From Microglena sp. YARC (taxonomy: Eukaryota > Chlorophyta > Chlorophyceae > Chlamydomonadales > Chlamydomonadaceae): DNA of 64,000 nt. The notes beneath the pieces were generated by a model. The model had not been told where the DNA came from and searched no databases. It saw only the letters and a list, made by a program, of their open reading frames with translations. This document shows positions 12,501 through 21,125 of this stretch, in pieces. The stretch lies in assembly GCA_022414725.1 (NCBI GenBank), contig CM039463.1, forward strand, positions 23,553,042-23,617,041. Reading direction: 5' to 3'. The stretch's first letter is position 1; every line of letters starts with the position of its first letter. The position numbers and the translations under genes are program-made.

Positions 12501-13951
12501 GTGGGTGTTGTTGTGTGGGTGTTGCTGTGTGGGTGTTATTGTGTGGGTGTTGTTGTGTGGGTGTTGCTGTGTGGGGGTTATTGTGTGGGTGTTGTTGTGT
12601 GGGTGTTGCTGTGTGGGTGTTATTGTGTGGGTGTTGTTGTGTGGGTGTTGCTGTGTGGGTGTTATTGTGTGGGTGTTGTTGTGTGGGTGTTGCTGTGTGG
12701 GTGTTATTGTGTGGGTGTTGTTGTGTGGGTGTTGCTGTGTGGGGGTTATTGTGTGGGTGTTGTTGTGTGGATGTTGCTGTGTGGGGGTTAGTGTGTGGGT
12801 GTTATTGTGCGGGTGTTGTTGTGTGGGTGTTAGTGTGTGGGTGTTGTTATGTGGGCATAATTGTGTGGGTATTTTTGGCGGAGCCCCCTCTTCTGGGGGG
12901 CAGGAGCCCCCAGTGTTACCCATTTGTCCGTCCGATCATCCAACCATCCATCCATCCATCCGACTGTGATGAAGCCCGACACGTCAGCCAACGGCCTCGT
13001 AACTAACTCGCTTCCGTTGCCACCTGTCGCTCCCTCGCGATCACTCTCCGCCAATTTTTAGCGTCGCAGGCGACGCTGCATCGAACTTGTTGTGTGGGTG
13101 CTCTGCCTTATTTTGTCCTTGTGCGGAGTTGACACCTTGTTGTCTCTATGTGTGGGTGCTAATGTCTGTGTGTCCCGCCTTATTGTGTTGTGGTGAGGGC
13201 GTCTCGCCTTATTTTCTCATTGAGCGGAGTTAACGCCTTTTTGCCTCGATGTGTGGGTGCTCCTGTCTGGGTGCTCCACCTTATTGTGTTACTGTGTAAA
13301 GGCTATGCCACTTGGAGCTATTGTGTGGATTGAATGCCCTATTGTGTTGTTGTGTCTGGCACTTCAGTGCGTTTGGTCTATTTCCACGAGAAAAATAATT
13401 GTTGGATGTAAATACTTTTCTGACTCTTTGGTGCGTTTGGTCTATTTCAAGCGTAGTAGCCATTTTGATGACTCTGATTTATGAAGGTGCAGGAACTCGC
13501 TGGTTTTGGTTGTATCAAATTTGTCTCTAATACAAATTTGACTGTACTACAACAGGCGTCCATGGGGGTTGGGGGGTGCGATGGTGGGGAATGTTGGGGG
13601 GTTGGGGGTTGGGGAGGGCAGTCCGTACCTGGGCCAAAGAGACCAATCTCAGAGCTGAGCCAAACTGTGTGGTGTTGAGGGATGACCCCCCACCAGATGA
13701 AAGCTCCCAAATCTGTGCACAACAGCCAATTTTATTTGGGTTATGAAGAGTAGGAACAGTATGTAGAAAGAAGTCCTAGAGCCATGTTCATCTAGGGCTC
13801 ATCAAGGTGTGACCCTGTGACAGACCTGGCCCAGGCATTCTGTGGAGAGACCAGATCGAGAAAAGAACCCGACAGCTTCTCCGCCAGTGAGAACACCATC
13901 GCGATCCTGATCTGCAATCTTGAAGAAAGCTTGAATGCTTGAAAGATCCAT
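1457..13951 (-). CDS. EH-domain endocytic adaptor (Eps15/Pan1-like), 5' part, 8 exons
   Basis: Likely scaffold of clathrin-type endocytosis that binds NPF peptides. Exons: 13951-13826, 13712-13629, 11919-11515, 10395-10120, 9094-8958, 6349-6232, 2933-2836, 1606-1457. Exon 1 opens with ATG (MDLSSIQAFFKIADQDRDG). EH domain 1 (residues 1-80) has the calcium loop DQDRDGVLTGGE, then IWELSS (conserved EH Trp) and FGSALRLVSLAQ. Exon 3 adds a Gln/Gly/Pro-rich linker with YSPQ-TG repeats and starts EH domain 2 (DTDKDNLVS), completed in exon 4 by GQDCFGFFMQWGLDKSVL and RDIW. Exons 6-8 are charged coiled coil (TREAEAIEMKLHSAQSEAD; KQVLEQIHKLMESKKETDAK). All junctions keep phase except exon 7 to 8, where an exon may be missing. 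About 465 residues are seen; the 3' end lies beyond the left edge. Most introns carry copies of their own splice junctions. EH identity is firm, the exact orthologue is not. Confidence 0.85.
1607..2520. repeat. TGTGTTG microsatellite with an echo of EH exon 8
   Basis: About 900 bp of TGTGTTGTG repeats with interspersed GGACGTATCTG. At 1681-1745 it contains a diverged copy of the acceptor and first about 60 bases of EH exon 8 (encoding AYAAAQTQHETSKQVLEQIH, reverse strand). Confidence 0.85.
2545..2745 (-). repeat. Two donor-side echoes of EH exon 7
   Basis: Near 2550 and 2710 the reverse strand repeats the exon 7 end and donor (GACGCTACC...AG|GTGGGCA) with small changes, between TCAGCATTATTCATACA repeats. 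Confidence 0.6.
2937..3570 (-). repeat. About a dozen acceptor-side echoes of EH exon 7
   Basis: The reverse strand repeats, about every 45-50 bp, a pyrimidine tract, CTGCAG and the exon start GAGATCACGATGTTCAAAAG. Each unit is thus a diverged acceptor plus the first 15-20 coding bases (EITMFK) of exon 7, which sits at the end of the array. The array passes into the 12-bp minisatellite to the right. Confidence 0.8.
3580..5075. repeat. 12-bp GAGGATGAAATG minisatellite
   Basis: About 120 near-perfect units with A/C and G/T variants. The unit is a multiple of three without stops in most frames, giving long spurious reading frames (MEDE, WRMK, or ISSS/ILHF on the other strand). It lies in EH intron 6, next to the exon 7 echoes, and shares GGATG-AAT with them. 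Confidence 0.95.
5164..5800. repeat. Three-copy repeat split by the 28S fragment
   Basis: Copies at about 5164-5265, 5573-5680 and 5702-5795 share GTGCACAACGCAACAGCCTG and ATGTATGCAGGAAT. The 28S piece with flanks lies between copies 1 and 2. Confidence 0.75.
5341..5487 (-). rRNA. 28S (LSU) rRNA fragment
   Basis: The reverse strand contains conserved 3'-half LSU blocks: GTTACCACAGGGATAACTGG, then CTTGTGGC, GCCAAGCGTTCATAGC, TTTTTGATCCTTCGATGTCG and CTATCATTGTGAAGCAGAAT, all contiguous and nearly identical to nuclear 28S. Only about 145 bases are recognisable, so this is a stray piece, not a gene. It lies between copies 1 and 2 of a local three-copy repeat. Confidence 0.88.
5817..6042 (+). 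mobile_element. GCGTCGC-hairpin element, copy 1
   Basis: Starts TTTTTTGGCGGAGTCCCCC and ends near CCGCGTCGCAAGCG. This and the other six copies share the left GGCGGAGCCCCC, a middle block (CACGTCAGCCAACTG, TAACTAACTCGCTTC) and a right-hand GCGTCGC/GCGACGC hairpin followed by TGCAT. No coding capacity; a non-autonomous element of unknown type. Confidence 0.7.
6105..6231 (-). repeat. Donor echoes of EH exon 6
   Basis: Three extra copies of the exon 6 end and donor (CACTACAG|GTGAGGATC on the reverse strand) near 6110, 6155 and 6182, besides the true site at 6232. Confidence 0.75.
6430..6680 (-). repeat. Acceptor-side echoes of EH exon 6
   Basis: Two further copies of AG|GTCCAAGGTGGTGAACC and the next 50 coding bases (about EAEAIELKLHSAQ) at 6430-6505 and 6606-6672, separated by GT and poly-G runs. 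They end inside the exon copy, so they are not complete exons. Confidence 0.8.
6985..7660 (+). repeat. Dispersed repeat, copy 1
   Basis: Matches 60755-61335 in inverted orientation: blocks ATGTCGCCGCGATTAGAGGC, GGGAACGGCAATTGAGGA, CATATCGGGACTCC, GGGACCTCCACCCTTTCTCA and the ending TGTACATCATTGGTTAAACA. A poly-C tract and unrelated bases interrupt it at about 7090-7240. Confidence 0.8.
7661..7834. mobile_element. TAGGGA..TCCCTA MITE, copy 1 (diverged ends)
   Basis: AT-rich body with CATATGATATCATATGAT palindromes and the shared core GGTAACTTTAGCCTAGTCAG. The five copies in the window have inverted ends of the form TAGGGA-CGGCA-ATCATATGA. In this copy the end bases are degraded. Confidence 0.65.
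7848..8945 (-). repeat. Donor echoes of EH exon 5 within a GATCAGAAAAGG minisatellite
   Basis: The reverse-strand exon 5 end and donor (CCACTTTTAGCCATGATGAG then AG|GTGGGTGAGG) recurs near 7850, 8272, 8790 and 8870 before the true site at 8958. Between copies lie 12-20 bp GAAAAGGATCAGAAAAGGCT units. Confidence 0.85.
9625..9835. repeat. Dispersed piece plus donor echo of EH exon 4
   Basis: CACATTTGAAGTC and GGGCACCAGG also occur at 1108-1135. At 9797-9835 the reverse strand copies the end of EH exon 4 and its donor (GCGGCTGCCAGTCTG|GTAAGG). Confidence 0.65.
10032..10106 (-). mobile_element. SINE-like family B, copy 1 (3' part)
   Basis: Shares GGGCAACTCCCTTAAGCC and TTGGCCTACCCCTG with copies at 20505, 41284 and 62191. 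It lies directly beside EH exon 4. Confidence 0.6.
10442..10500 (+). other. tRNA-like SINE head
   Basis: GGCTCAATGGTAGAGC resembles a tRNA A box and GCGGGGTTTGAATC a B box, 35 bases apart. The fold is too degraded for a tRNA gene. A second copy is at 52645-52715. Confidence 0.45.
10500..10660 (-). repeat. Two acceptor-side echoes of EH exon 4
   Basis: Copies of the acceptor and first 50 bases of exon 4 (ATCCAG|GGCCAGGACTGC then encoding FGFFMQWGLDKS) at about 10505-10562 and 10605-10650, both followed by TTGTGTGTATCCAG-type intron sequence like the true site at 10395. Confidence 0.85.
10775..11030 (+). repeat. Dispersed repeat family C, copy 1
   Basis: AAATTGGAAATTAGTACG, TTGGTTTCGCAGACCCTC and TGAGCTTGGACTACTGCGC recur at 20880-21125, in reverse at 59270-59415 and partly at 63195-63305. 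Non-coding. Confidence 0.75.
11965..12870. repeat. GTGTGGGTGTTGTT minisatellite in EH-gene intron 2
   Basis: About 900 bp of 12-14 bp GT-rich units fill most of the intron between EH exons 2 and 3. The long open frames across it in several frames are repeat artefacts. Confidence 0.9.
12869..13083 (+). mobile_element. GCGTCGC-hairpin element, copy 2
   Basis: Well-preserved: TTTTTGGCGGAGCCCCC to GCGTCGCAGGCGACGCTGCAT, inserted in the GTGTGGGTGTT minisatellite, which resumes after it. Confidence 0.8.
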
Positions 13952-14291
13952 TGACCTCGTGTTAGTAACTCAAGCTATACCACACAGTTATTGTGCACAT
14001 GTGTCAATCGGGATAAAAGCGCGAGGTCAACGAGGTAGCCAGGGGGAAATGGGGGCAAATGAAGGAAGCTAGTCGCAGCTAGATTACGGTGCGAACACGA
14101 ATGATGAACACCGGCAGTACTTTCTTACTACTGGAGTTCCGTCTTCTCAACAACTCCCCTGTCCGCGGGAAGGTCTACTGGTGGGTCCACCCCTTTGCAT
14201 CATTCAAAGCCCAAGTAACTCTGCTATCGATTACACGCACTTCTGAAGTCTCAGGACAACTTGAAAACCTACTTCATCCCCCATCTGCGGC
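13952..14291. promoter_or_regulatory. Shared intergenic region between two divergent start codons
   Basis: The EH-adaptor ATG (minus) and the deubiquitinase ATG (plus) are only 340 bp apart, so both promoters and 5' UTRs must lie here unless there are upstream non-coding exons. The stretch lacks the microsatellites that fill the neighbouring introns. A weak TATA-like GATAAAAG lies near 14012. No other motif is claimed. Confidence 0.5.
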
Positions 14292-17200
14292 ATGGCGGAC
14301 ACCGAAAGCTCCTACAAAATAAAACGCCTGGAGTTTTTGGGGCGGGAGGTCCCCATCTTCTGCCAGAATCAGAATGGACCATGCCCACTGCTCGCTGTGG
14401 CCAATATTCTCTCGCTCAGCAACCGACTTCCAGCTGGTACGGTTTCTCCTGGTGCAACTTCCTTCAGTACCTCCAGGCTGACTAGCGTCGTGGCCGAAAC
14501 CATTCTCGATAGCAATGCTAGGGATCTCACTTCAGAAACCGAGCTTGCTGCTAATTTGAGGCAGAATATAGCTGACTGCTTGGAGGTTCTTGGCAGGATG
14601 TCCACTGGAGTGGATGTCAACATCCGCTTCCACTCAGTAGATGGTTTTGAGGCCACCAAAGAGGTGGCTGTGTTTGACCTACTGGGCATTTCCCTAGTGC
14701 ATGGCTGGTTGGTGGACCCCCAGGACCAAGAGACAGCTAGGGTCCTAGGCCAGAAATCATACAATGAGCTGGTTGAGGTGCTGATATCCAACCTAGGAGA
14801 TGGTGAGCTGTCACGCATGGCATCTGGAACGAAGCTGGACCTTAGGGGGGGTAGTAGAACACGCAGTGTGGGTAGCTTCAACTCAGTGACTGAGCAGCTT
14901 CCACTCAGTGACTCTCAACTAGCAGCGATCAACGCTAGCTGTCAGCTTGGTTCAGTGTCAATTCAGGGCCCTCCGATTGACACTGCAGTGCCAAGTCAGG
15001 GCCCTCCGAGTGACACTGTTGTGCAAATTCAGGGCCTTCCGAGTGATACTGCAGCTGCCACAGGTGAATCGCTTGGTCAAGCAGCAGCTTCCTCTAGCTC
15101 CTCTCAGCAGCAGCCCGAGGCAGCTGCAGCAGCAGCAGTACAGGAGTCTCAGAAGGCAGTACAGGAGTCCCAGAAGGCAGCTCATGCTATTGTCATCAAA
15201 GCTTTCATGGAGATGAACTGCTCACAGCTGACTGTGCATGGGCTGTCTTGTCTGTACGAAACCTTGCGGGATAATCAGCTGGCAGTGTTTTTTCGCAACA
15301 ACCACTTCAACGCCATGTTCAAGTAAGTGGGCATGCCTTCTTCATCAAATGCACTGGTTTGTCAGGACAACGGGAACTTCATGTCATGTAGGTGGAATCT
15401 GATCACAGGTCCCAGTTCCTCAACAATTAATCCCACTCCCCTTTCCATTCAAACAAATTCTCTAAGTTCGTGCACCTGTATAACAAGATTGTGAATCTGA
15501 ACGTGGAAGTCTACAAAAGACACATCCTCAAGGTCAAGACAACCATCAAATGCGCTGGTTGGGCATCCATTTATCAGCATGTGTGTATGCATGCACTAGT
15601 GTCATGTGTCCATGCATATATCAGCATCATGTGTGTGCTTGCGTGCACTAGTGTCTCGCCATGATCAAGTAAGTGGGCATGCACTAGTGTCATGTGTCCA
15701 TGCATAGATCAGCATCATGTGTGTGCATGTACTAGTGTCATGTGTCTACATAAATAAGCATCATGTATGTGTGCATACACTAGTGTCATGTGCATATGCA
15801 TAAATTAGCATCATGTGTGTGCATGTACTAGTGCAATGTGTCCATGCATAGATCAGCATCATGTGTGTGTGTTTGTGTGCATGCACTTGTATCATGTGTC
15901 CATGCATAAATTAGCATCATGTGTGTGCATGTACTAGTGCAATGTGTCCATGCATAGATCAGCATCATGTGTGTGTGTTTGTGTGCATGCACTTGTATCA
16001 TGTGTCCATGCATAAATTAGCATCATGTGTGTGCATGTACTAGTGCAATGTGTCCATGCATAGATCAGCATCATGTGTGTGTGTTTGTGTGCATGCACTT
16101 GTATCATGTGTCCATGCATAAATTAGCATCATGTGTGTGCATGTACAAGTGCAATGTGTCCATGCATAGATCAGCATCATGTGTGTGTGTTTGTGTGCAT
16201 GCACTTGTATCATGTGTCCATGCATAAATTAGCATCATGTGTGTGCATGTACTAGTGCAATGTGTCCATGCATAGATCAGCATCATGTGTGTGTTTGTGT
16301 GCATGCACTTGTATCATGTGTCCATGCATAAATTAGCATCATGTGTGTGCATTCACTGGTAGCATGTGTCCATGCATAGATCAGCATCATGCGGTTGTGA
16401 ATGCACTAGTGTCCTCCAACGTCCCCACTACTCACCCCATGAAATGCTGCCTGCAGGTACAACCACCAACTGCCTACTGCCTGCAGGTACCACCACCAAC
16501 TCACCCCATGAAATACTGCCTACTGCCTGCAGGTACAACCACCAACTTTTTCTGTTGGTCACTGACCAAGGCTACATTGACGAGGCGAATGTGGCTTGGG
16601 AACGATTGGATGCTGTAGACGGCGACACTCAGATGTGTGGCCCAGACTTCATCCCCTACATTGCCAAAGAGCGCTCAACGACAACCTCACAACCAGGAGT
16701 TGATGGTGAGCAGTGTATCTGGAAGCTGACAGAATCATCTGTGAGGAATTGTTGGAATCTTGGGGCTTAGCCCATTGTCTGGCTCAGGGAGCTGCCCGGA
16801 AGCTGCTGCTCGTAGCGGAAAAGAGAAACTATGGCCCCAAAACGTAGCTAGTATCTGTAAAGAAAAACTATGACCCCAAAGCGTAGCTAGTAGCTGAAAA
16901 GAAAAATTATGATCAAAGAGCTCTCAACGACAACCTCAGCGGAGGGAAAAATAAGGGCGTGAAGATCTTTATGCCCTTTGAATTTGGTGGACCTTTTAAA
17001 AATTAAATGAAAATGTTTATGGGCAAAGCCCATTTTTTTAAGTTTCAACCAGGAGCTGATGGTGAGCCGGCATAGTGTATTGCATTGTGTGGTACTGTAT
17101 TGTATATTTCAATATGTTTATTGTTTGTTGTATTGTAGTGTATTGTAGTGTATTGTATTGTATTGTATTGTATTGTCGAGGGGGGGGGGGGAGGGGGCAA

Positions 17201-20136
17201 GGAAAATATTTTGTACCACATCATGCTACTGCTGCTACTGCCGCTGCTGCTGTTGTTTCCAGCTGTTTATATGTAGAAGTAGTAGTATTGTTTTCATTTT
17301 ATTACAAACACATAAAATCTGACCCGACATCTGTAATTTAGACCCTAACCCCAAAACCTGATCCAACCGTCTGTAACAGTTGGATTTGAGGCAGACTTGA
17401 GATCCGCGTTGGATGACAGCATGGCACCTAGCGGACCCACTGCGGATGCTGACCTGGCACTAGCTCTTCAGCTGCAGGAGGAGGAGGAGTACGAAGCAGC
17501 ACAAGAGCGTAACAGACAGCGACAACAGTCCGAGGCCCAGCAGCAGCAGCAGCAGTATCAGCAGCAGCCGCAGGACACTCAGCAGCAAGCACGCACCTCT
17601 GCTCCCAGCCAGAATGTCAATGCGCCTATGCAGGGTGGCAACTACCAGCAAGCACCGCAGCAAGGAGGGTACACGCAGGTGAATATGGAGGAGAGAGTGT
17701 GTGTGGTGGGAGGGTGGGTGTTGTGGATGGAGTGTGCGTGTTGGGTGGGTGGGTGGGTGTGAGGGGGGAGGGGGGGGGGGGGGGGGGGAGGGGGTATTGG
17801 TAGGTAGGACGTGGAGGGCGGGGTCACGGTGCATGTAATATAATTCCGAGTGTATGTTGGTGTGGCATTGGCGGGTTCGGTGTGGTGGTAGTGGTGGAGG
17901 TGGATGGAGACATGGAAGAGGTGTGTGTGTGGGGGGCGGGGGGGGGGGGGGGGATAGCAGGAGCTGAGGGAGTTTACCTACACTACCTAACCCACCCACC
18001 ACCCACCCACAGCTAACCTTCCACCCAACCACATTAAACCTTCCCCTCCACACACAGCCACCCCCCCACACACTGCTAACCCACCCATCCACAGCTAACC
18101 TTCCACTCCCACACACACAGCCAACCCCCCCACACACAGTAAACCCACCCACCCACCCACCCACAGCAAACCCACACACAGTAAACCCACCCACCCACCC
18201 ACAGTAAACCCACACACCCACACACAGCAAACCCACACACAGTAAACACACCCACCCACACACACACAGCAAACACACACACAGTAAACACACCCACCCA
18301 CCCGCAGTAAACCCACACACCCACCCACAGCAAACCCACACACAGTAAACACACCAACCCACACACCCACCCACAGCAAACCCACACACATTAAACACAC
18401 CCACCCACCCACAGCTGAGGGTCCTCGACACAGCTTATTCTCACCCCTGCCTTGTCTGACTGTAGAGCAACCCGATGCACGCCAACCAGGGCTATTATCA
18501 GCCAGGGACCCAGGCAGGGACGCAGACACAGCAACAGCAAATGCTGCATCAGCAGCAGATGGCATATGCGCAGGTAAGTTAATTAGTTAATTGGTTAGTT
18601 GCATATGGGTAGTTAGTTTGTTAGTTGTATATGGATAGGTAGCATATAGGTAGATAATATATAGGTAGTTGGTATGTAGGTAGGTGTATATGGATAGGTA
18701 GAATATAGGTAGGTAGTAAATGGGTACTTGTATGTAGGTAGTTGGTATGTAGGTAGGTGTATATGGATAGGTAGAATAAAGGTGGTTGGATATTGATAGG
18801 CGGTTGGATATGGATAGGAAGTATATAGGTAGGTAATATATAGGTACTTGTATGTAGGTAATTGGTATGTAGGTAGTTGTATTTGGGTAGGTAATATATA
18901 GTTAGTTGTATAATGCTGCAACAGCAGCAGGCAGCATATGCGCAGGTTAGTTAGTTGGTTATGGGTAGTTAGTATATAAGCAGTTGTATATAGGTAGTTG
19001 GTATGTAGGTAGCTGTGTATGGGTAGTTAGTTTGTTAGTTGTATGTGGATAGATACTATATAGGTAGGTAATATGTAGGTAGTTGTATATGGGTAGTTGC
19101 ATAGTGATTGGTAGGTGTGTATGGGTAGGTAGTATGTAGGTAGTTATATAATGCTGCAACAGCAGCAGATAGCAGATACGCAGGTATGCAGGTTTATTTT
19201 AATTGTTGAGGGGGGCAGCCTGTTTGCTTGCACAGGGGGCAACCGCCAACCCACAAAGCAACCTATAAAAGAATACAAAATACCCAAAATGTTATCTGAT
19301 CATATCTCACTGCTCTTTCCAAATATCTATGCTGTCAACATAATACAACATGATACAACATGAATGTACGTGACTTTGACTTATAAAAATACATAACGTG
19401 TTATCTGATCACATCTCACTGCTCTTCCAAATGTATAGGTTGACAACATAATTAAACATGAATGCACGTGACTTTGACTTATAAAACATACATAACATGT
19501 TATCTGATCACATCTCACTGCTCTTCTAAATATCTATGCTGTCAACATAATACAACGTGAATTCATGTGACTTTGGCTGATAAAACATACATAACATGTT
19601 ATCTGATCACATCTCACAGCTCTTCTAAATATCTATGCTTTCAACATAATACAACGTGAATTCATGTGACTTTGACTGATAAAACATACATAACATGTTA
19701 TCTGATCACATCTCACTGCTCTTTCAAATCTCTATGTTGTCGCCATAGTTCAACATGAGTACATGTGACCCTGACTGTTAAAGAATAAATGTGATGTAAT
19801 CACATCGCTTGATTATTCCAGCTTTCCATATTGTCGCCATAGTACAACATGAGTACACGAGACCTTGAAAGAAACATAACATCCAACCCTATTGCTATTA
19901 TATTTATTTATTATTTATTTATTTATGTCTTATTTATTTGTTTATTTCTTTATTTTGCTATTATATTTATTTATTTATTCATTCATCAAACCATATTGCA
20001 GGCACAACAGCGGCAGCAAAACGGACCAGCAGGGGGTCAGCCTAGGGGTCAGACAACTAGTGGAAGCCAATCAGTGAGACGAAGGATCCCTCCCCCTGTT
20101 TACAAAAAGGAGGAGTCCTCGTGTGCAATCATGTGA
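14292..20136 (+). CDS. MINDY-family (MINDY1/2, FAM63-like) deubiquitinase with C-terminal CaaX box
   Basis: Cysteine protease expected to trim Lys48-linked ubiquitin chains. Exons: 14292-15322, 16533-16705, 17380-17678, 18466-18573, 20002-20136; every phase matches and the product is about 581 residues. The catalytic Cys is in QNQNGPCPLLAV (Cys31) and the His in LVHGWLVDPQD (His137). The family motif LFLLVTDQGYIDEANVAWE follows in exon 2. Exon 3 has an acidic ubiquitin-binding MIU helix (DADLALALQLQEEEEYEAAQ), then a long Gln-rich tail. The protein ends CAIM-stop, a CaaX prenylation motif, suggesting membrane anchoring. An Ala/Gln/Ser-rich insert at residues 220-300 interrupts the catalytic region. 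Shares a 340-bp promoter region with the EH adaptor. Introns hold copies of the exon 1, 2 and 4 donors, the exon 2 acceptor and the terminal CaaX-stop. Confidence 0.92.
15590..16400. repeat. 106-bp tandem repeat in deubiquitinase intron 1, with an exon 1 donor echo
   Basis: Units built of GCATCATGTGTGTG, CATGCACTTGTATCATGTGT and CCATGCATAGATCA. At 15658-15680 the array contains GCCATGATCAAGTAAGTGGG, a copy of the exon 1 end and donor (ATGTTCAA|GTAAGTGGG). Confidence 0.85.
16448..16505 (+). repeat. Two acceptor echoes of deubiquitinase exon 2
   Basis: GCCTGCAG|GTACAACCACC occurs at 16448 and, with one change, at 16478, ahead of the used site at 16533. The third copy continues into coding sequence. 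Confidence 0.85.
16770..17068 (+). repeat. Dispersed GAGCTGCCCGGAAGCTGC repeat and donor echo of deubiquitinase exon 2
   Basis: 16775-16900 matches 24140-24270 and partly 9565-9610. At 16912-16940 (AAAGAGCTCTCAACGACAAC) and 17045-17065 (CAACCAGGAGCTGATG|GTGAGC) the exon 2 end and donor are copied, with unrelated sequence between the two halves. Confidence 0.75.
17690..18460. repeat. Microsatellite-filled deubiquitinase intron 3
   Basis: GT, poly-G and then ACCCACCCACAGTAAAC units. The repeated CCACCCACAG resembles the acceptor type of this intron. No gene in it. Confidence 0.85.
18590..19190 (+). repeat. TAGGTAGTTGGTATG repeats with two donor echoes of deubiquitinase exon 4
   Basis: Copies of ATGCTGCAACAGCAGCAG then GCATATGCGCAG|GTTAG at 18911 and GATACGCAG|GTATG at 19151 repeat the last 33 coding bases and the donor of exon 4 (true site at 18573). 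Confidence 0.88.
19255..19850. repeat. About 105-bp tandem repeat, 5-6 copies
   Basis: Units share TGTTATCTGATCACATCTCA, CTGCTCTTC and CAACATAATACAAC. Lies in deubiquitinase intron 4; non-coding. Confidence 0.85.
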
Positions 20137-20480
20137 ATTCGATAAGGAGGAGTCCACATGTGCCATCGTGTGAATTCAACAAAGCGTATGCAGCGTCGCT
20201 TGCGTCACAAGTGACGCGGAAAATTGGCGGAGAGAATTGGCAACGGAACAACAGGTGGCAACAGACTGGAGCTGACCGAGTCCAGTTAGTTACGACTGTT
20301 GGCTGGCGTGTCAGGTTTCAATTTTCCGGCCATTTGGTTGGTTGCACAGACGGATTCAATTTTCCGGCCATTTGGTTGGTTGCACAGACGGACAACGGGG
20401 TGAATCTGGGGGCTCCCGCCCTCCATGAGGGGGGCTCCGCCAAAAAAAGGAGTCCACGTGTGCCGTCATGTGAATTCAGT
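20137..20480 (+). repeat. Two echoes of the deubiquitinase stop codon and CaaX box, split by a mobile element
   Basis: 20141-20176 repeats AAGGAGGAGTCC...TGTGCCATCGTGTGAATTC, encoding KEESTCAIV-stop. 20453-20477 reads KESTCAVM-stop. Both match the true end KEESSCAIM-stop and lie in the expected 3' UTR. The GCGTCGC element at 20186-20452 separates them. Confidence 0.85.
20186..20452 (-). mobile_element. GCGTCGC-hairpin element, copy 3
   Basis: Reverse orientation: ATGCAGCGTCGCTTGCG to GGGGCTCCGCCAAAAAA, with an internal duplication of CAATTTTCCGGCCATTTGG. Inserted within the CaaX-stop echo array. Confidence 0.8.
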
Positions 20481-20504
20481 GCCCCACTTGAGTATGTATT
20501 TCTG

Positions 20505-20815
20505 TTTGTTGCAGTCCATAGGTATGCCATATCGTCTTAAAGGACTTGCCCAACCGTGATAGGAAGGGCTTAAAAAGACAAGTCCTATGCAGCGTCGCAA
20601 ACAAAATAGTGGAGTGTGTTGGCAACGGAACGAAAGGCGGCAACGATGGAGCTGACCGAAGCGAGTTAGTTACACGACCGTTGGATGTCGTGTCAGGCTA
20701 CAATTTTTCGGCCAGACGCACAAACGGACAAATGGTTAATCATGGGGTATCCCGCCCCTTTGAAGAATGTGCTCCGCCAAAAAAGCATTGATGAACTGAA
20801 CTGAGTAGGTCAGAG
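20505..20815 (+). mobile_element. SINE-like family B, copy 2, carrying a nested insertion
   Basis: GTTGCAGTCCATAGGTATGCC, then AAAGGACTTGCCCAACCGTG and AGGAAGGGCTTAAAAAG; the end TTGATGAACTGAAC reappears at 20788 after the GCGTCGC element, so that element is the younger insertion. Confidence 0.7.
20585..20786 (-). mobile_element. GCGTCGC-hairpin element, copy 4, nested
   Basis: TATGCAGCGTCGCAAAC to GTGCTCCGCCAAAAAA inside the SINE-like copy at 20505-20815. Confidence 0.75.
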
Positions 20816-20879
20816 TAAGGTGAAGGCGTTAGGTTAGGCCGTTGAAGTGAACAGAATTGGAGATATCAAATATTGGAAT

Positions 20880-21125
20880 TGATCAAAGTTTGCACTCGTG
20901 CTGTTCAAAATTGAAAATTAGTACGCCATGCCACAGGTGTGAGATTGAGGGAACCCTCTCGATTACATGCATGTGTACATGCTGGAGAATAGCTACAATG
21001 TTGGGTTTATTTGGTTTCGCTGACCCTCTGCGCCTGAGCTTGGACTACCGCGCTACAGCATGGAGGGAAGTTCTCTACCTCTTCATAGGCGGCAAATCTT
21101 AGATTTTTTGAACCTGGCCAGGTCT
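20880..21125 (+). repeat. Dispersed repeat family C, copy 2
   Basis: Matches 10775-11030 over most of its length (ATTAGTACG, TTGGTTTCGC, GAGCTTGGACTACCGCG). Confidence 0.75.

Noticed and set aside
12335..13006. Cys/Val/Gly-rich frames (CGCCVGV...)
   Set aside because: Translation of the GTGTGGGTGTT microsatellite.
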